A stretch of DNA of 64,000 bases, taken from NCBI RefSeq assembly GCF_029603155.1, contig NZ_JAPMUA010000005.1:256337-320336 (forward strand). Reading direction: 5' to 3'. This document shows positions 34,561-42,583 of this stretch, in pieces. How positions within the stretch are numbered: position 1 is the first letter of the stretch; each line of letters opens with the position of its first letter. The stretch is from Galbibacter pacificus (GTDB lineage Bacteria; Bacteroidota; Bacteroidia; Flavobacteriales; Flavobacteriaceae). The notes under the pieces were generated by a model. That model did no database searches, had not been told where the DNA came from, and saw nothing but the letters and a program-made list of their open reading frames with translations. A program made the translations under genes and the position numbers.

Positions 34561-35481
34561 ATGAGAAAGATTTTCTTCTTTGCAGTATTAATTCTATGCG
34601 CCTCTTGTGATGACGGAGATATTGTTATAGACCCGCTTACCTTCGACAATACCGACATACAACCGGCGTGCGGCGATATTACCTTATTTAAGATTTCCGA
34701 CAACAAAGAGGAAGCCCTTATAATGAAAATTAGCCCCAGTAGTAGTACCCCCCCTGTTTTTACAACGGTAGACACCCTAAATTTCACCATAAATAATGAG
34801 GCCAATAAGGTAGTATATAGAATTTTTGATGACGAAGTCAGCAATTCTTATTTCTGTCAGGACGTGCCACCAACTACGCCTTTGGCTACCGAGGAATGGT
34901 ATGCTCCCAGCGGAACCATACAAATAATAACCACTGTTGAAGACGACGACCAAGATGGCGTGCCCACAAGCCAGGAGGGAGTTGTTTATAATGACGATGG
35001 CACCGTAAACCAAGAAGAATCCAGAGATACGGACGGCGATGGTTTTCCAGATTATATTGATAATGATGATGATGATGATAATATTTTAACTAGTGAAGAA
35101 ATTGATTTTGACGACCAAAAGCAACTAATTTTAATTGACACAGATGGTGACGACACCCCGAACTATCTTGATGCAGACGATGATAACGATAATATTCCCA
35201 CCATTGATGAAGACCTTAATGGCGATGGAAATCCTGCCAACGATACCACTGATATTGATGGGGAAACCATCCCTAATTATTTAACAACTGTAGCTGCCGT
35301 AGAAACAACCAATCATTTTGGCAGGAAAGCAAATAAATATCAACGCATCTATACCAGTGTTATTAAAATAATCAATGGTTTCCAGTTGGTAAACGAAGGT
35401 GACGAGGAAATTAAGTACGATGTAGACGAATATTATTTTGGTACGATTGAAACCCCGATATCACAAACAGAAAAACTGTAG
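34561..35481 (+). CDS. lipoprotein with acidic thrombospondin-type-3-like repeats
   Basis: A 306-residue lipoprotein with lipobox CASC (Cys16) from the ATG at 34561. An N-terminal domain of about 120 residues is followed by calcium-binding-like repeats: DDQDGVPTSQEG, DTDGDGFPDYIDNDDDDDN, DTDGDDTPNYLDADDDND and DLNGDGNP. Such Asp/Gly-rich repeats normally bind calcium and extend at the cell surface. The final 60 residues have no recognised domain. It stands alone, 56 bp from the divergent desulfurase. Confidence 0.85.
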   Translation: MRKIFFFAVLILCASCDDGDIVIDPLTFDNTDIQPACGDITLFKISDNKEEALIMKISPSSSTPPVFTTVDTLNFTINNEANKVVYRIFDDEVSNSYFCQDVPPTTPLATEEWYAPSGTIQIITTVEDDDQDGVPTSQEGVVYNDDGTVNQEESRDTDGDGFPDYIDNDDDDDNILTSEEIDFDDQKQLILIDTDGDDTPNYLDADDDNDNIPTIDEDLNGDGNPANDTTDIDGETIPNYLTTVAAVETTNHFGRKANKYQRIYTSVIKIINGFQLVNEGDEEIKYDVDEYYFGTIETPISQTEKL

Positions 35482-35493
35482 TTATTAATTTAA

Positions 35494-36036
35494 TTATGAA
35501 TTTTGGTATACATATACTTCTGTTGCCCCTAAACCATAGGTTCGGTAATCTGCGTCGTAATAAGTAACATTGTCGTACCGGCCAAAAAGATATTCCAGTT
35601 CGGTTTTGAGTATCCCTTGCCCAACGCCGTGGATGAACACAATTTTTTGTATCCTGTTTTTCAATGCAAATTCCAATTGTCCTTTTGCGGTGTCAAGCTG
35701 TAAGTTCAACATGTCAAAACTGGTCATCCCCTTGGTAGAAGGCGTTAATTTTTCAATATGAAGGTCTACTTCCATTGGGGGAAGCACTTTTCCCATTTTC
35801 GGGGAACGCTTTTTACGTTTTTCCCCTTTTTGTTTTTCCCTGACCGCCTCAAAAACATCTGCATTTGTAACTTTTAAGGTGTCGTCCTTACCAATTTTTA
35901 TCAATTCGTTGCTTGAAAATTTCAAATTAAAACCTTCATTGGTAGTTACGGTTACCATATTATTATCGACCCCAATAATTTTACCCTGTATGGCATCGTC
36001 TATGGTTTCGACCAAATCGCCTTTTTGGAGTTTCAT
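35494..36036 (-). CDS. Smr-domain protein with N-terminal beta domain (DUF2027-like)
   Basis: A 180-residue protein. The N-terminal segment QKGDLVETIDDAIQGKIIGVDNNMVTVTTNEGFNLKFSSNELIKI looks like a small KOW/SH3-type barrel, and a basic linker follows (EKQKGEKRKKRSPKMGK). The C-terminal Smr domain has VDLHIEKLT and IVFIHGVGQGILKTELEYLF with the conserved HGxGxG. Smr domains of MutS2-like proteins are nucleases or RNA cleavage factors. The N-terminus resembles that of flavobacterial DUF2027 proteins. It may be cotranscribed with the small membrane protein upstream. Confidence 0.88.
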   Translation of the reverse strand: MKLQKGDLVETIDDAIQGKIIGVDNNMVTVTTNEGFNLKFSSNELIKIGKDDTLKVTNADVFEAVREKQKGEKRKKRSPKMGKVLPPMEVDLHIEKLTPSTKGMTSFDMLNLQLDTAKGQLEFALKNRIQKIVFIHGVGQGILKTELEYLFGRYDNVTYYDADYRTYGLGATEVYVYQNS

Positions 36037-36037
36037 G

Positions 36038-36253
36038 CTAAAAATCTTTTAATTGATCGTCCAGGCTTTTGGTCTCTTCATTTTTGTCCTTTTTTGGGTT
36101 TTCCTTTACCCAGAGCCTTGTAGACCGGTAAAGACCGAACATAAGTAATATAAAACCAATTATTTTTAAGTACTTGTCATATTCCGAATTATCGTCAAAA
36201 ATAAAAATCATTACAGCCCCGATAATTATACACAAAAAAGAGAATAACTTCAT
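36038..36253 (-). CDS. small membrane protein of unknown function
   Basis: A 71-residue protein with two membrane helices (LFSFLCIIIGAVMIFIF and YLKIIGFILLMFGLYRSTRLWV), followed by a charged tail (KENPKKDKNEETKSLDDQLKDF). It is encoded one base before the start of the Smr gene on the same strand, so the two are probably coupled. No family recognised. Confidence 0.65.
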   Translation of the reverse strand: MKLFSFLCIIIGAVMIFIFDDNSEYDKYLKIIGFILLMFGLYRSTRLWVKENPKKDKNEETKSLDDQLKDF

Positions 36254-36365
36254 GCCTTCTATAAATTTAGTATTGTTTTTATTGACAAAAATAATACTTT
36301 GAGATGGGTTAGGTTTAAGAAGTTTTTAATAAGTTTACAATAGTTTTAAAGATATTACGCACTTT

Positions 36366-36671
36366 ATGACAACATTTATGCTCATAAAAGCTGAGGAATA
36401 TATGCTTCCCTGCTTAAATAAAAAGCTATTTGGCGTAGAATGCCTAGGCTGTGGAATACAGCGTTCGGTTGCTTTAATATTTCAAGGGGAGTTTATGGCG
36501 GCCTTTAAAATGTACCCTGCTATTTACACGCTTATATTACTTTTTATATACTTGGGCTTCAATAATTTTTATAAAATAAGATATGCCAATAAAATTTTAG
36601 TTTTTTTATTGGTTTTAAACTTTGCCATAATTGTCGGCAATTATATTTTAAAATTAACTAATCAATATTAA
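36366..36671 (+). CDS. DUF2752-family membrane protein
   Basis: A 101-residue protein with the DUF2752 signature CLNKKLFGVECLGCGIQRSVALIFQGEFMAAFKMYP, which combines a CLGCG motif with a following amphipathic helix, then two membrane helices (IYTLILLFIYLGFNNF and ILVFLLVLNFAIIVGNYIL). The start at 36366 is the first ATG; ATGs at 36378 and 36402 are alternatives. It is followed after 2 bp by the CCC-motif protein, a pairing seen in flavobacteria. The function is unknown. Confidence 0.85.
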   Translation: MTTFMLIKAEEYMLPCLNKKLFGVECLGCGIQRSVALIFQGEFMAAFKMYPAIYTLILLFIYLGFNNFYKIRYANKILVFLLVLNFAIIVGNYILKLTNQY

Positions 36672-36673
36672 TT

Positions 36674-37006
36674 ATGGAACAACAAAAGTTACCAAACGTT
36701 ACAGTTTCTTTGGTTTTAGGCATTATTTCTTTTATAGCATGTTGCTGTTCGAGCGGGATAGGAGGGTTATTATTTTCCGGAATCGCTTTTTATTTGGTTA
36801 AAAAAGATGAAAAGACCTATCAATTAAACCCTGAAAATTATTCGAATTACAAGCAATTAAAAACAGCTAAAACTGTTGCAATTGTCGGGCTAGTTCTATC
36901 CATTATAGCATTAATTATTGCTATTGTACAAATTGCCATGTATGGAGGCATTGATGGCTATTTGGAATATCAACAAGAAATGTTGGAACAGTATGGGATT
37001 GAATAG
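36674..37006 (+). CDS. CCC-motif membrane protein
   Basis: A 110-residue protein with two membrane helices. The first carries FIACCCSSGIGGLLFSGIAFYLV, the CCC motif that gives this Bacteroidota family its working name, and the second is TVAIVGLVLSIIALIIAIVQIAMY. The loop has an acidic/polar segment (KKDEKTYQLNPENYSNYKQL). It starts 2 bp after DUF2752, suggesting that the two form one complex. Confidence 0.85.
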   Translation: MEQQKLPNVTVSLVLGIISFIACCCSSGIGGLLFSGIAFYLVKKDEKTYQLNPENYSNYKQLKTAKTVAIVGLVLSIIALIIAIVQIAMYGGIDGYLEYQQEMLEQYGIE

Positions 37007-37033
37007 TAATAGTATTTTTAAATAACTCTTTTT

Positions 37034-37059
37034 AAACACCTGCTTTATGGCAGGTGTTT
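37034..37059. terminator. terminator between the CCC protein and the LolA-like gene
   Basis: AAACACCTGC and GCAGGTGTTT form a perfect 10-bp stem with loop TTTATG, then a T run. It lies between convergent genes and overlaps the stop of the LolA-like gene. Confidence 0.85.
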
Positions 37060-37714
37060 ATTTTTTATCTATTTTGTAATTGCTAATGTTTAAAATAAAG
37101 TTTCCTGTTTTGGTAGCCTCTTTCCGCATTTTCTTTCTATCAACCTCTACATTTTTTGCCACATATTGAATGGGGAGTTTAATTTTTTCAATCTCAAAAC
37201 TTACAATTACCTTATTGGGCAATATGGCCCCGGAAGTATTATAATTCATAAAGATTTTATAGGTTCCATTTTTTTTGGTGTTTATTTCAGAGACTTCTAT
37301 GCGTTTTACATCTGTGTCTATCCATAAGGTCGCTATTGCAAAATCGGCTTTGTTGTTTGTTGGGATAATATTAATTTTTTTTAAAACAGTACCGTTCACT
37401 TCTTCCTTTCCCCTATCTACGGTTATAAACGGATTTTTAAAAAGCTCCTGCATGGACAAGTCCAGGCCTCGCTTGGGAACCATAACAAAATCATCGGACT
37501 CAAAGTTTACAGGGCTCCCTTTTTTATAGTGCATCTTGGCATACTTTGTTGGCATATTTATAAAACTAACGTCAACATTGAGCTCTAAATCGGCTGTAAA
37601 TGCAATAATGCTGTCCAATCTTTCTTTAACAACCAACAGGTCACTATCTGCTTCTTGTGCATTCAACATAAAAGTCCCAAGGAAAAGACAGGTTATATAT
37701 ATTAATTTCCGCAT
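37058..37714 (-). CDS. secreted LolA-like protein
   Basis: A 218-residue protein with a signal peptide (about 19 residues, ending LNAQ). It then reads as beta-rich sequence: LDSIIAFTADLELNVDVSFINMPTKYAKMHYKKGSPVNFESDDFVMVPKRGLDL, resembling the LolA/LolB-type half-barrel that carries lipids or hydrophobic ligands. No cysteine lipobox is present. The start abuts the stop of the ABC permease, so it is coupled to that system. Assignment to the LolA superfamily is inference from length, topology and context. Confidence 0.7.
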   Translation of the reverse strand: MRKLIYITCLFLGTFMLNAQEADSDLLVVKERLDSIIAFTADLELNVDVSFINMPTKYAKMHYKKGSPVNFESDDFVMVPKRGLDLSMQELFKNPFITVDRGKEEVNGTVLKKINIIPTNNKADFAIATLWIDTDVKRIEVSEINTKKNGTYKIFMNYNTSGAILPNKVIVSFEIEKIKLPIQYVAKNVEVDRKKMRKEATKTGNFILNISNYKIDKK

Positions 37715-38544
37715 TATTTTATATCGTTTTTATTAAAAATACCAACTCCCATAAACACAAATACAATAATGTACCCCATTAACAAAATATTGCTCCGATA
37801 AATTTCCTGCCAAGGGATATCTTGATAAAAAAGCAGTTGCCAGGCATTGTTCAACTTTGGGAAAAACCATTTATGATACCACACGCTATTAATTTCTACT
37901 TTTTGCAATACATTGCTTACAATTAAAAACAGAGCTGCAATTATCCATGTTTTTGTTGTTTCCTTCATTATAACGGCAATAGTCATGCTTGCAACAGAAA
38001 AGAAAACCATGGAAACGGTTCCCGATAAAAAAGCCATTTGTAGCCTATACTGGGCATCTGCCGAATTAAAAAAGTTCAATGTTCCAAGGTAAATTACCAA
38101 GTCTCCCTTTCCAAAAAAAACATAGGAAAATACAAAAGCCGTAAGTGCCGTAAGGAAAACCACTGAAATGGTAAAACCAATGGCCACTATATATTTAGAC
38201 ATAACAAACTTCCACTTTTCAATGGGCTGCAACATAATGGTTTGTAACGTATTGTCTTTATATTCTGAAGTGAGCATGCCAGAAACAACAATAATAAGAA
38301 TAAGAGGCAAATGAAACCAAAACGTGTTCAGTATAAGATACACCAGCAAATTACCGTTAAGCAAGTTTCCTTCAAAATAAAAGGTATCCTTTAAATTGCT
38401 CAGTAAAATATCTATAATGGCGCTCCCTTGATAATATGCCGACACCAAAACCAAGAACTCAATAATTAAGATTGCTGTAATTGCATAAAATGTCTTGCTT
38501 TGTTTAAAAAGCTTATAAACTTCAGCTATTATTAAATCCTTCAT
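37714..38544 (-). CDS. ABC-2-type transporter permease
   Basis: A 276-residue inner-membrane protein with about six helices. Its start MKDLIIAEVYKLFKQSKTFYAITAILIIEFLVLV and the segment MLTSEYKDNTLQTIMLQPIEKWKFVMSKYIVAI are the usual ABC-2/NosY-like permease marks. It overlaps the ATPase gene by 4 bp and is followed at once by the LolA-like gene. It pairs with the ATPase as an exporter half. The substrate is unknown. Confidence 0.92.
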   Translation of the reverse strand: MKDLIIAEVYKLFKQSKTFYAITAILIIEFLVLVSAYYQGSAIIDILLSNLKDTFYFEGNLLNGNLLVYLILNTFWFHLPLILIIVVSGMLTSEYKDNTLQTIMLQPIEKWKFVMSKYIVAIGFTISVVFLTALTAFVFSYVFFGKGDLVIYLGTLNFFNSADAQYRLQMAFLSGTVSMVFFSVASMTIAVIMKETTKTWIIAALFLIVSNVLQKVEINSVWYHKWFFPKLNNAWQLLFYQDIPWQEIYRSNILLMGYIIVFVFMGVGIFNKNDIK

Positions 38545-39398
38545 AAGTCTGGGGTCTCAAAAAGTTGGTCGAAATCTATTTCGGGCACGCACGATGTTAT
38601 AAAAATACCTTCTTCGTTTAATTGCTGAAGTATTTGCGGGATATCTTCTTGAGAAATTTTTATCTGGGCACTATTTTTCTTTACTTCAGAAGCATATTTC
38701 TTTATAATTTTGGATTGGTATATACCTGAAGCATAAAGTGTATACAACGCTGTATTTTTAGCAATAAGCGTTTGTGTTTCACCATATCCAACTATGGCTC
38801 CTTTATTTATTACGTAGAGCACATCGCATATTTTAGAGAGCTCGTCAATAATATGCGATGAAATAATAACCCCTATTTTTTCCCGGGCTACCAAATCAAT
38901 AATAAGTGTACGGATGGCCTTAATGCCAATGGGATCCAGACCAGAAAACGGTTCGTCCAGCAGTAGGCACTCTGGGTTGTTAAGCAAAGCTACCGCTATT
39001 CCCAAACGTTGTTTCATCCCCAGGGAAAAATTCTTTACGGGATCTTTTCTATCTATTGGCAACCCTACTTTTTGCAGACTCAAATCAATATCGGCCTCAG
39101 AAAAACCGAGTTTTTGCACTTTGGCAAATACCCTAAGGTTTTCTCTTGCGCTTAAATATTCATACATAGCGGGCTTTTCTATAATTCCGCCTAATGGTTT
39201 CTTTCTGGATGAATGGATGTGCACATTTCCGGAACTGGGTTTTATCAACCCAAAAAGAATCTTAAACAAGGTGCTCTTTCCGGCTCCGTTCTTGCCCAAC
39301 AACCCAACAATCTGTCCTGCCTTACATGATATTGAAACATCTTTTAAGACCTCAACATTTCTATAACGCTTGTAAAGCCCTTCTGCGGTAATTATCAT
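38541..39398 (-). CDS. ABC transporter ATP-binding protein
   Basis: A 285-residue nucleotide-binding subunit with Walker A LLGKNGAGKSTL (about 33-44), the signature NFSLGMKQRLGIAVALL and Walker B ECLLLDEPFSGLDP, followed by the H-loop SSHIIDEL. The C-terminal region beyond residue 215 is an extra domain common in ABC-2 pairs of the NatA/CcmA kind. It overlaps both neighbouring genes by 4 bp, with tight translational coupling. Confidence 0.95.
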   Translation of the reverse strand: MIITAEGLYKRYRNVEVLKDVSISCKAGQIVGLLGKNGAGKSTLFKILFGLIKPSSGNVHIHSSRKKPLGGIIEKPAMYEYLSARENLRVFAKVQKLGFSEADIDLSLQKVGLPIDRKDPVKNFSLGMKQRLGIAVALLNNPECLLLDEPFSGLDPIGIKAIRTLIIDLVAREKIGVIISSHIIDELSKICDVLYVINKGAIVGYGETQTLIAKNTALYTLYASGIYQSKIIKKYASEVKKNSAQIKISQEDIPQILQQLNEEGIFITSCVPEIDFDQLFETPDL

Positions 39399-39991
39399 AT
39401 AGAAGATTCTAATTGAATAGTATGGAAGTTGAATTTTGATTTATAATTTTTCTCCAAAAAAGTTCGCGACCAAAAACTCTTTTTAAATAAAAATACAGGG
39501 TCCCGCAACATAAAATATGGAATATAATGAAACCACCTTACGCCCCTAGATCTATAATAGTTTTTCAGCTCTTCTTTTATTCCCAATTCTTCTGCGGCTA
39601 CTTCTGCGGCCATGCGTTGGCATTTGGAACTAATATAAGTTTCGGCTATCCGTTCATTAAAACCATACATAAAAAACTGGTCTTTTGCCCTTTTATAATT
39701 TTGGTACCGCGACCAGCCGTCCATCAATACTAAATAAATATGAACAAAAGAGAACATAAAGCACCAACCCCAAAAAAGGCCCCATAAAAAATAAGCTTCA
39801 TGATATGCCCGGTACAAAGCTTCCCAATATAGCCATGATTCCAATACGAAAAGTATTAACGAGAGGTACAATAATCTCCCCACCCTAAAATAAGAGACAA
39901 AAATACTAGGCTGTGGCGGAAGGCTTTTAGTAAACAAAATACATCGGTGTTTAGAGATATAAAAATAGCATTGTCCTTCCAAATATACCAA
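39395..39991 (-). CDS. membrane protein of unknown function, first gene of the ABC cluster
   Basis: A protein of up to 198 residues. A basic/Pro-rich N-terminus (TKSLPPQPSIFVSYFRVGR) precedes two hydrophobic segments (LLYLSLILFVLESWLYWEAL and LWGLFWGWCFMFSFVHIYLVLM), then a soluble, basic C-terminal half (ELKNYYRSRGVRWFHYIPYFMLRDPVFLF). No family known to me. The start is uncertain: the ATG at 39991 gives a long polar lead, and a TTG at about 39937 begins just before TKSLPPQPS. It overlaps the ATPase gene by 4 bp and may be an accessory to the transporter. Confidence 0.65.
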   Translation of the reverse strand: MVYLEGQCYFYISKHRCILFTKSLPPQPSIFVSYFRVGRLLYLSLILFVLESWLYWEALYRAYHEAYFLWGLFWGWCFMFSFVHIYLVLMDGWSRYQNYKRAKDQFFMYGFNERIAETYISSKCQRMAAEVAAEELGIKEELKNYYRSRGVRWFHYIPYFMLRDPVFLFKKSFWSRTFLEKNYKSKFNFHTIQLESSI

Positions 39992-40160
39992 TTATCACAA
40001 AGAACTGTTTTGATAAAGAAAGAATTTAAAGACAAAATGTTAATAATTATCGAGAAAAACCTTATAAAAGTCTTAAATAACTGTACTTTTTATACGAAAC
40101 TTAAAATAGTTTGCATAAATCAAATTTTTATCTATATATTGTTTCAAACTATATGAGACC

Positions 40161-41651
40161 ATGAAACCCAAATTTACAGCCTTTTATGGCCTGTTGTTTT
40201 TTTTAATAACTTTTGGCGTCTATCCCCAAGGATTAATGCCCAGCCCCGAGTTATCCTTAACTGAAAACAACAGTACTTCCATTGAAAGTTTTTTAAGCGA
40301 TTATGTACAGTTCCCTTCCATTAGCGGTCACGAAAAGGAAGCCGGCGAATGGCTAAAAAAAGCATGTAAAGCCAACGGGCTACACATTAAACAAATGGGC
40401 GATAAGGATAGCGAGTATAATTTTACGGCCTCCATATACCCATTATCTTCAAACCTGCCCAATATTGTTTTTTTAAATCATATAGACGTTGTTCCGGCCG
40501 GAGATTTAACCAAATGGAAAGAACCTCCTTTTTCCGGAAAGATCACCACAAACGAAATTTGGGGGCGAGGCGCTTTTGACAATAAAGGGAATGCCGTTAT
40601 GCAACTGTTCAGCATTTTGGAAATTCAAAAAAAATATAAAAATCAACAACTTCCGTTCAATATTACCTTTTTGGCAGTATCCTGCGAAGAAACGCAATGT
40701 CGCGGAGGTGCCGAGTATGTTATCAAGCATTATTTAGATGAATTAAACCCAGAGCTTGTTATCGGCGAGGGACCACCGGCCATTTCCGGCGCCCTGTCCA
40801 CAAGACCAGATCAAGTTATTTTCCCGATTTCGGTTGCGCACAAACGGGCACTTTGGATAAAGTTAAAGCTTAAAATAAATACTTCTGCACACGGTTCCGT
40901 TACCCCGATAAGGTATGCCAACAAAGAAATGGTAAAAGCACTGAACAACCTGCTCGACCAAAGGCAAAAAGCAATTTATACCGATTTAAACGTAAAAATG
41001 CTCAAAGAAATGGGGAAACTCGAAAAAGGCTTAACGGGATTTGCCATGAAACACCCAAAACTCTTTAAAATGTTTGTTACCCCAAAACTTAGGGAACACC
41101 CGGAACTTTTTGCCCTGTTTTCAAATACCATAACCCTCACAAGCCTGGACAGTGAAAACGATGTGGTAAATGTAATCCCGAGCGAGGTTACTGCTTTACT
41201 GGATTGCCGTCTGCTCCCCGAAGCCAATAAAGAAGAATTTCTTGAAGAAGTAAAAAAGAGACTTAAAAACGACGACATTGAAGTTTCTACCATTTATACA
41301 ATGCCCGAAATGAAGTCTTCTGATGATAACAACATTTTTTACAAACATTTAAAAGATGCCATTGAAGAAAATTATCCAAAAGGAAAGGTAATTACCATTT
41401 TGCTTCCTAATACAAGTGATGCAGGTCTTTTTAGGGCCAAAGGCATTACCTCTTTTACCACGGTGCCCATAAATATCCCCAGAAAATATCTAGACAATAT
41501 ACATAGTGAAAACGAACGCATGCCACGCGGTGTTTTAACGCAAGGTTCCAATACTTATGTAGACTTTTTAGAAAATTGCATTGAAGGGAATATTGTGCCC
41601 CCCCGACCAAAAGAATTAGATTCGTTATCAGCATTAAATACCAATAAATGA
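40161..41651 (+). CDS. M20-family metallopeptidase, exported
   Basis: A 496-residue peptidase or deacylase with an N-terminal signal peptide or anchor (PKFTAFYGLLFFLITFGVYPQ). Metal ligands are seen in VFLNHIDVVPAG (His and Asp), GAFDNKGNAVMQL, and the catalytic Glu in LAVSCEETQCRGG. The dimerisation lid insertion covers about residues 215-360. A C-terminal TSDAGLFRAKGITSFTTVPINIPRKYLDNIHSENERM carries the last His. It shares ATGA with the esterase gene that follows, so the two may act on related substrates. Confidence 0.93.
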   Translation: MKPKFTAFYGLLFFLITFGVYPQGLMPSPELSLTENNSTSIESFLSDYVQFPSISGHEKEAGEWLKKACKANGLHIKQMGDKDSEYNFTASIYPLSSNLPNIVFLNHIDVVPAGDLTKWKEPPFSGKITTNEIWGRGAFDNKGNAVMQLFSILEIQKKYKNQQLPFNITFLAVSCEETQCRGGAEYVIKHYLDELNPELVIGEGPPAISGALSTRPDQVIFPISVAHKRALWIKLKLKINTSAHGSVTPIRYANKEMVKALNNLLDQRQKAIYTDLNVKMLKEMGKLEKGLTGFAMKHPKLFKMFVTPKLREHPELFALFSNTITLTSLDSENDVVNVIPSEVTALLDCRLLPEANKEEFLEEVKKRLKNDDIEVSTIYTMPEMKSSDDNNIFYKHLKDAIEENYPKGKVITILLPNTSDAGLFRAKGITSFTTVPINIPRKYLDNIHSENERMPRGVLTQGSNTYVDFLENCIEGNIVPPRPKELDSLSALNTNK

Positions 41652-42580
41652 CCAACCAACTATCCCGCATTATAACCATAATTGTTATATGCCTTACCTC
41701 CAGTTTTGTTTCTGCACAAAATAAGTCAATCCCTTTATACCAAGGAAAAATACCAAACAGTACGGGAGCCCCAGAAGAAGAAATTCGTGAGAACAACAAT
41801 ATTTTGTTGATTTCCAATGTGCAAAAGCCTGCTTTAGAAGTTTTTACGCCCCCAAAACGCAACCGTAATGGAAAAGCCGTTATTATATGTCCCGGCGGTG
41901 GGTACCATTATCTGGCATACGATTGGGAAGGCACCGAAATTGCCAAATGGTTTAATAGTAAAGGAATTACCGCCTTTGTTCTAAAATATAGGCTCCCAAT
42001 TGCCAAAACCGTTACCAATAAAAGCGAAGTCCCGCTAAGCGATGCCATCCAGGCTATTAAAATGGTACGTAAAAATGCAGAAACATGGAACATAAACCCA
42101 AACGATATTGGTATTATGGGATTTTCGGCCGGTGGCCATCTTGCCTCGACATTGGGCACACATTATAACATGGACTACAATATTAAAAACGACCCCTATA
42201 AAGATATTAGTGCCCGCCCTGATTTCATGATCCTTATTTACCCTGTAATTACCATGGAGGCCACATATACGCACAGAGGATCGCGCGAAGCTTTATTGGG
42301 AAAACAGCCCACTGACGAAATTATCGATCTATATTCCAACGAAAAACAGATTACCAAAAACACGCCACCAACATTCTTGTTGCATTGCGAAGACGACGAT
42401 GTTGTCCCGGTAGAAAACAGCCTTCTATTTTACAAAGCACTAAAAGAAAACAACGTTCCAGCCGAAATGCATTTGTACCCTAAAGGCGGACACGGTTTTG
42501 GATTGGCGTCCAATAATGCCCACCTGCAAACATGGACACAACGCTTGTACGAATGGCTTTGGAAAATGAGCAATAATTAA
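41648..42580 (+). CDS. alpha/beta hydrolase, acetylxylan-esterase/BD-FAE-like, secreted
   Basis: A 310-residue hydrolase with a signal peptide (about 24 residues, ending FVSAQ). The oxyanion-hole segment CPGGGYHYLAYDWEGTEIAKWF, the nucleophile elbow GFSAGGHLAS, the acid CEDDDVVP and the base KGGHGFG appear in the expected order, with typical spacing for bacterial BD-FAE/Axe-type esterases that deacetylate sugars. Its start overlaps the M20 stop (ATGA), giving a two-gene operon. Confidence 0.92.
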   Translation: MTNQLSRIITIIVICLTSSFVSAQNKSIPLYQGKIPNSTGAPEEEIRENNNILLISNVQKPALEVFTPPKRNRNGKAVIICPGGGYHYLAYDWEGTEIAKWFNSKGITAFVLKYRLPIAKTVTNKSEVPLSDAIQAIKMVRKNAETWNINPNDIGIMGFSAGGHLASTLGTHYNMDYNIKNDPYKDISARPDFMILIYPVITMEATYTHRGSREALLGKQPTDEIIDLYSNEKQITKNTPPTFLLHCEDDDVVPVENSLLFYKALKENNVPAEMHLYPKGGHGFGLASNNAHLQTWTQRLYEWLWKMSNN

Positions 42581-42583
42581 TTG

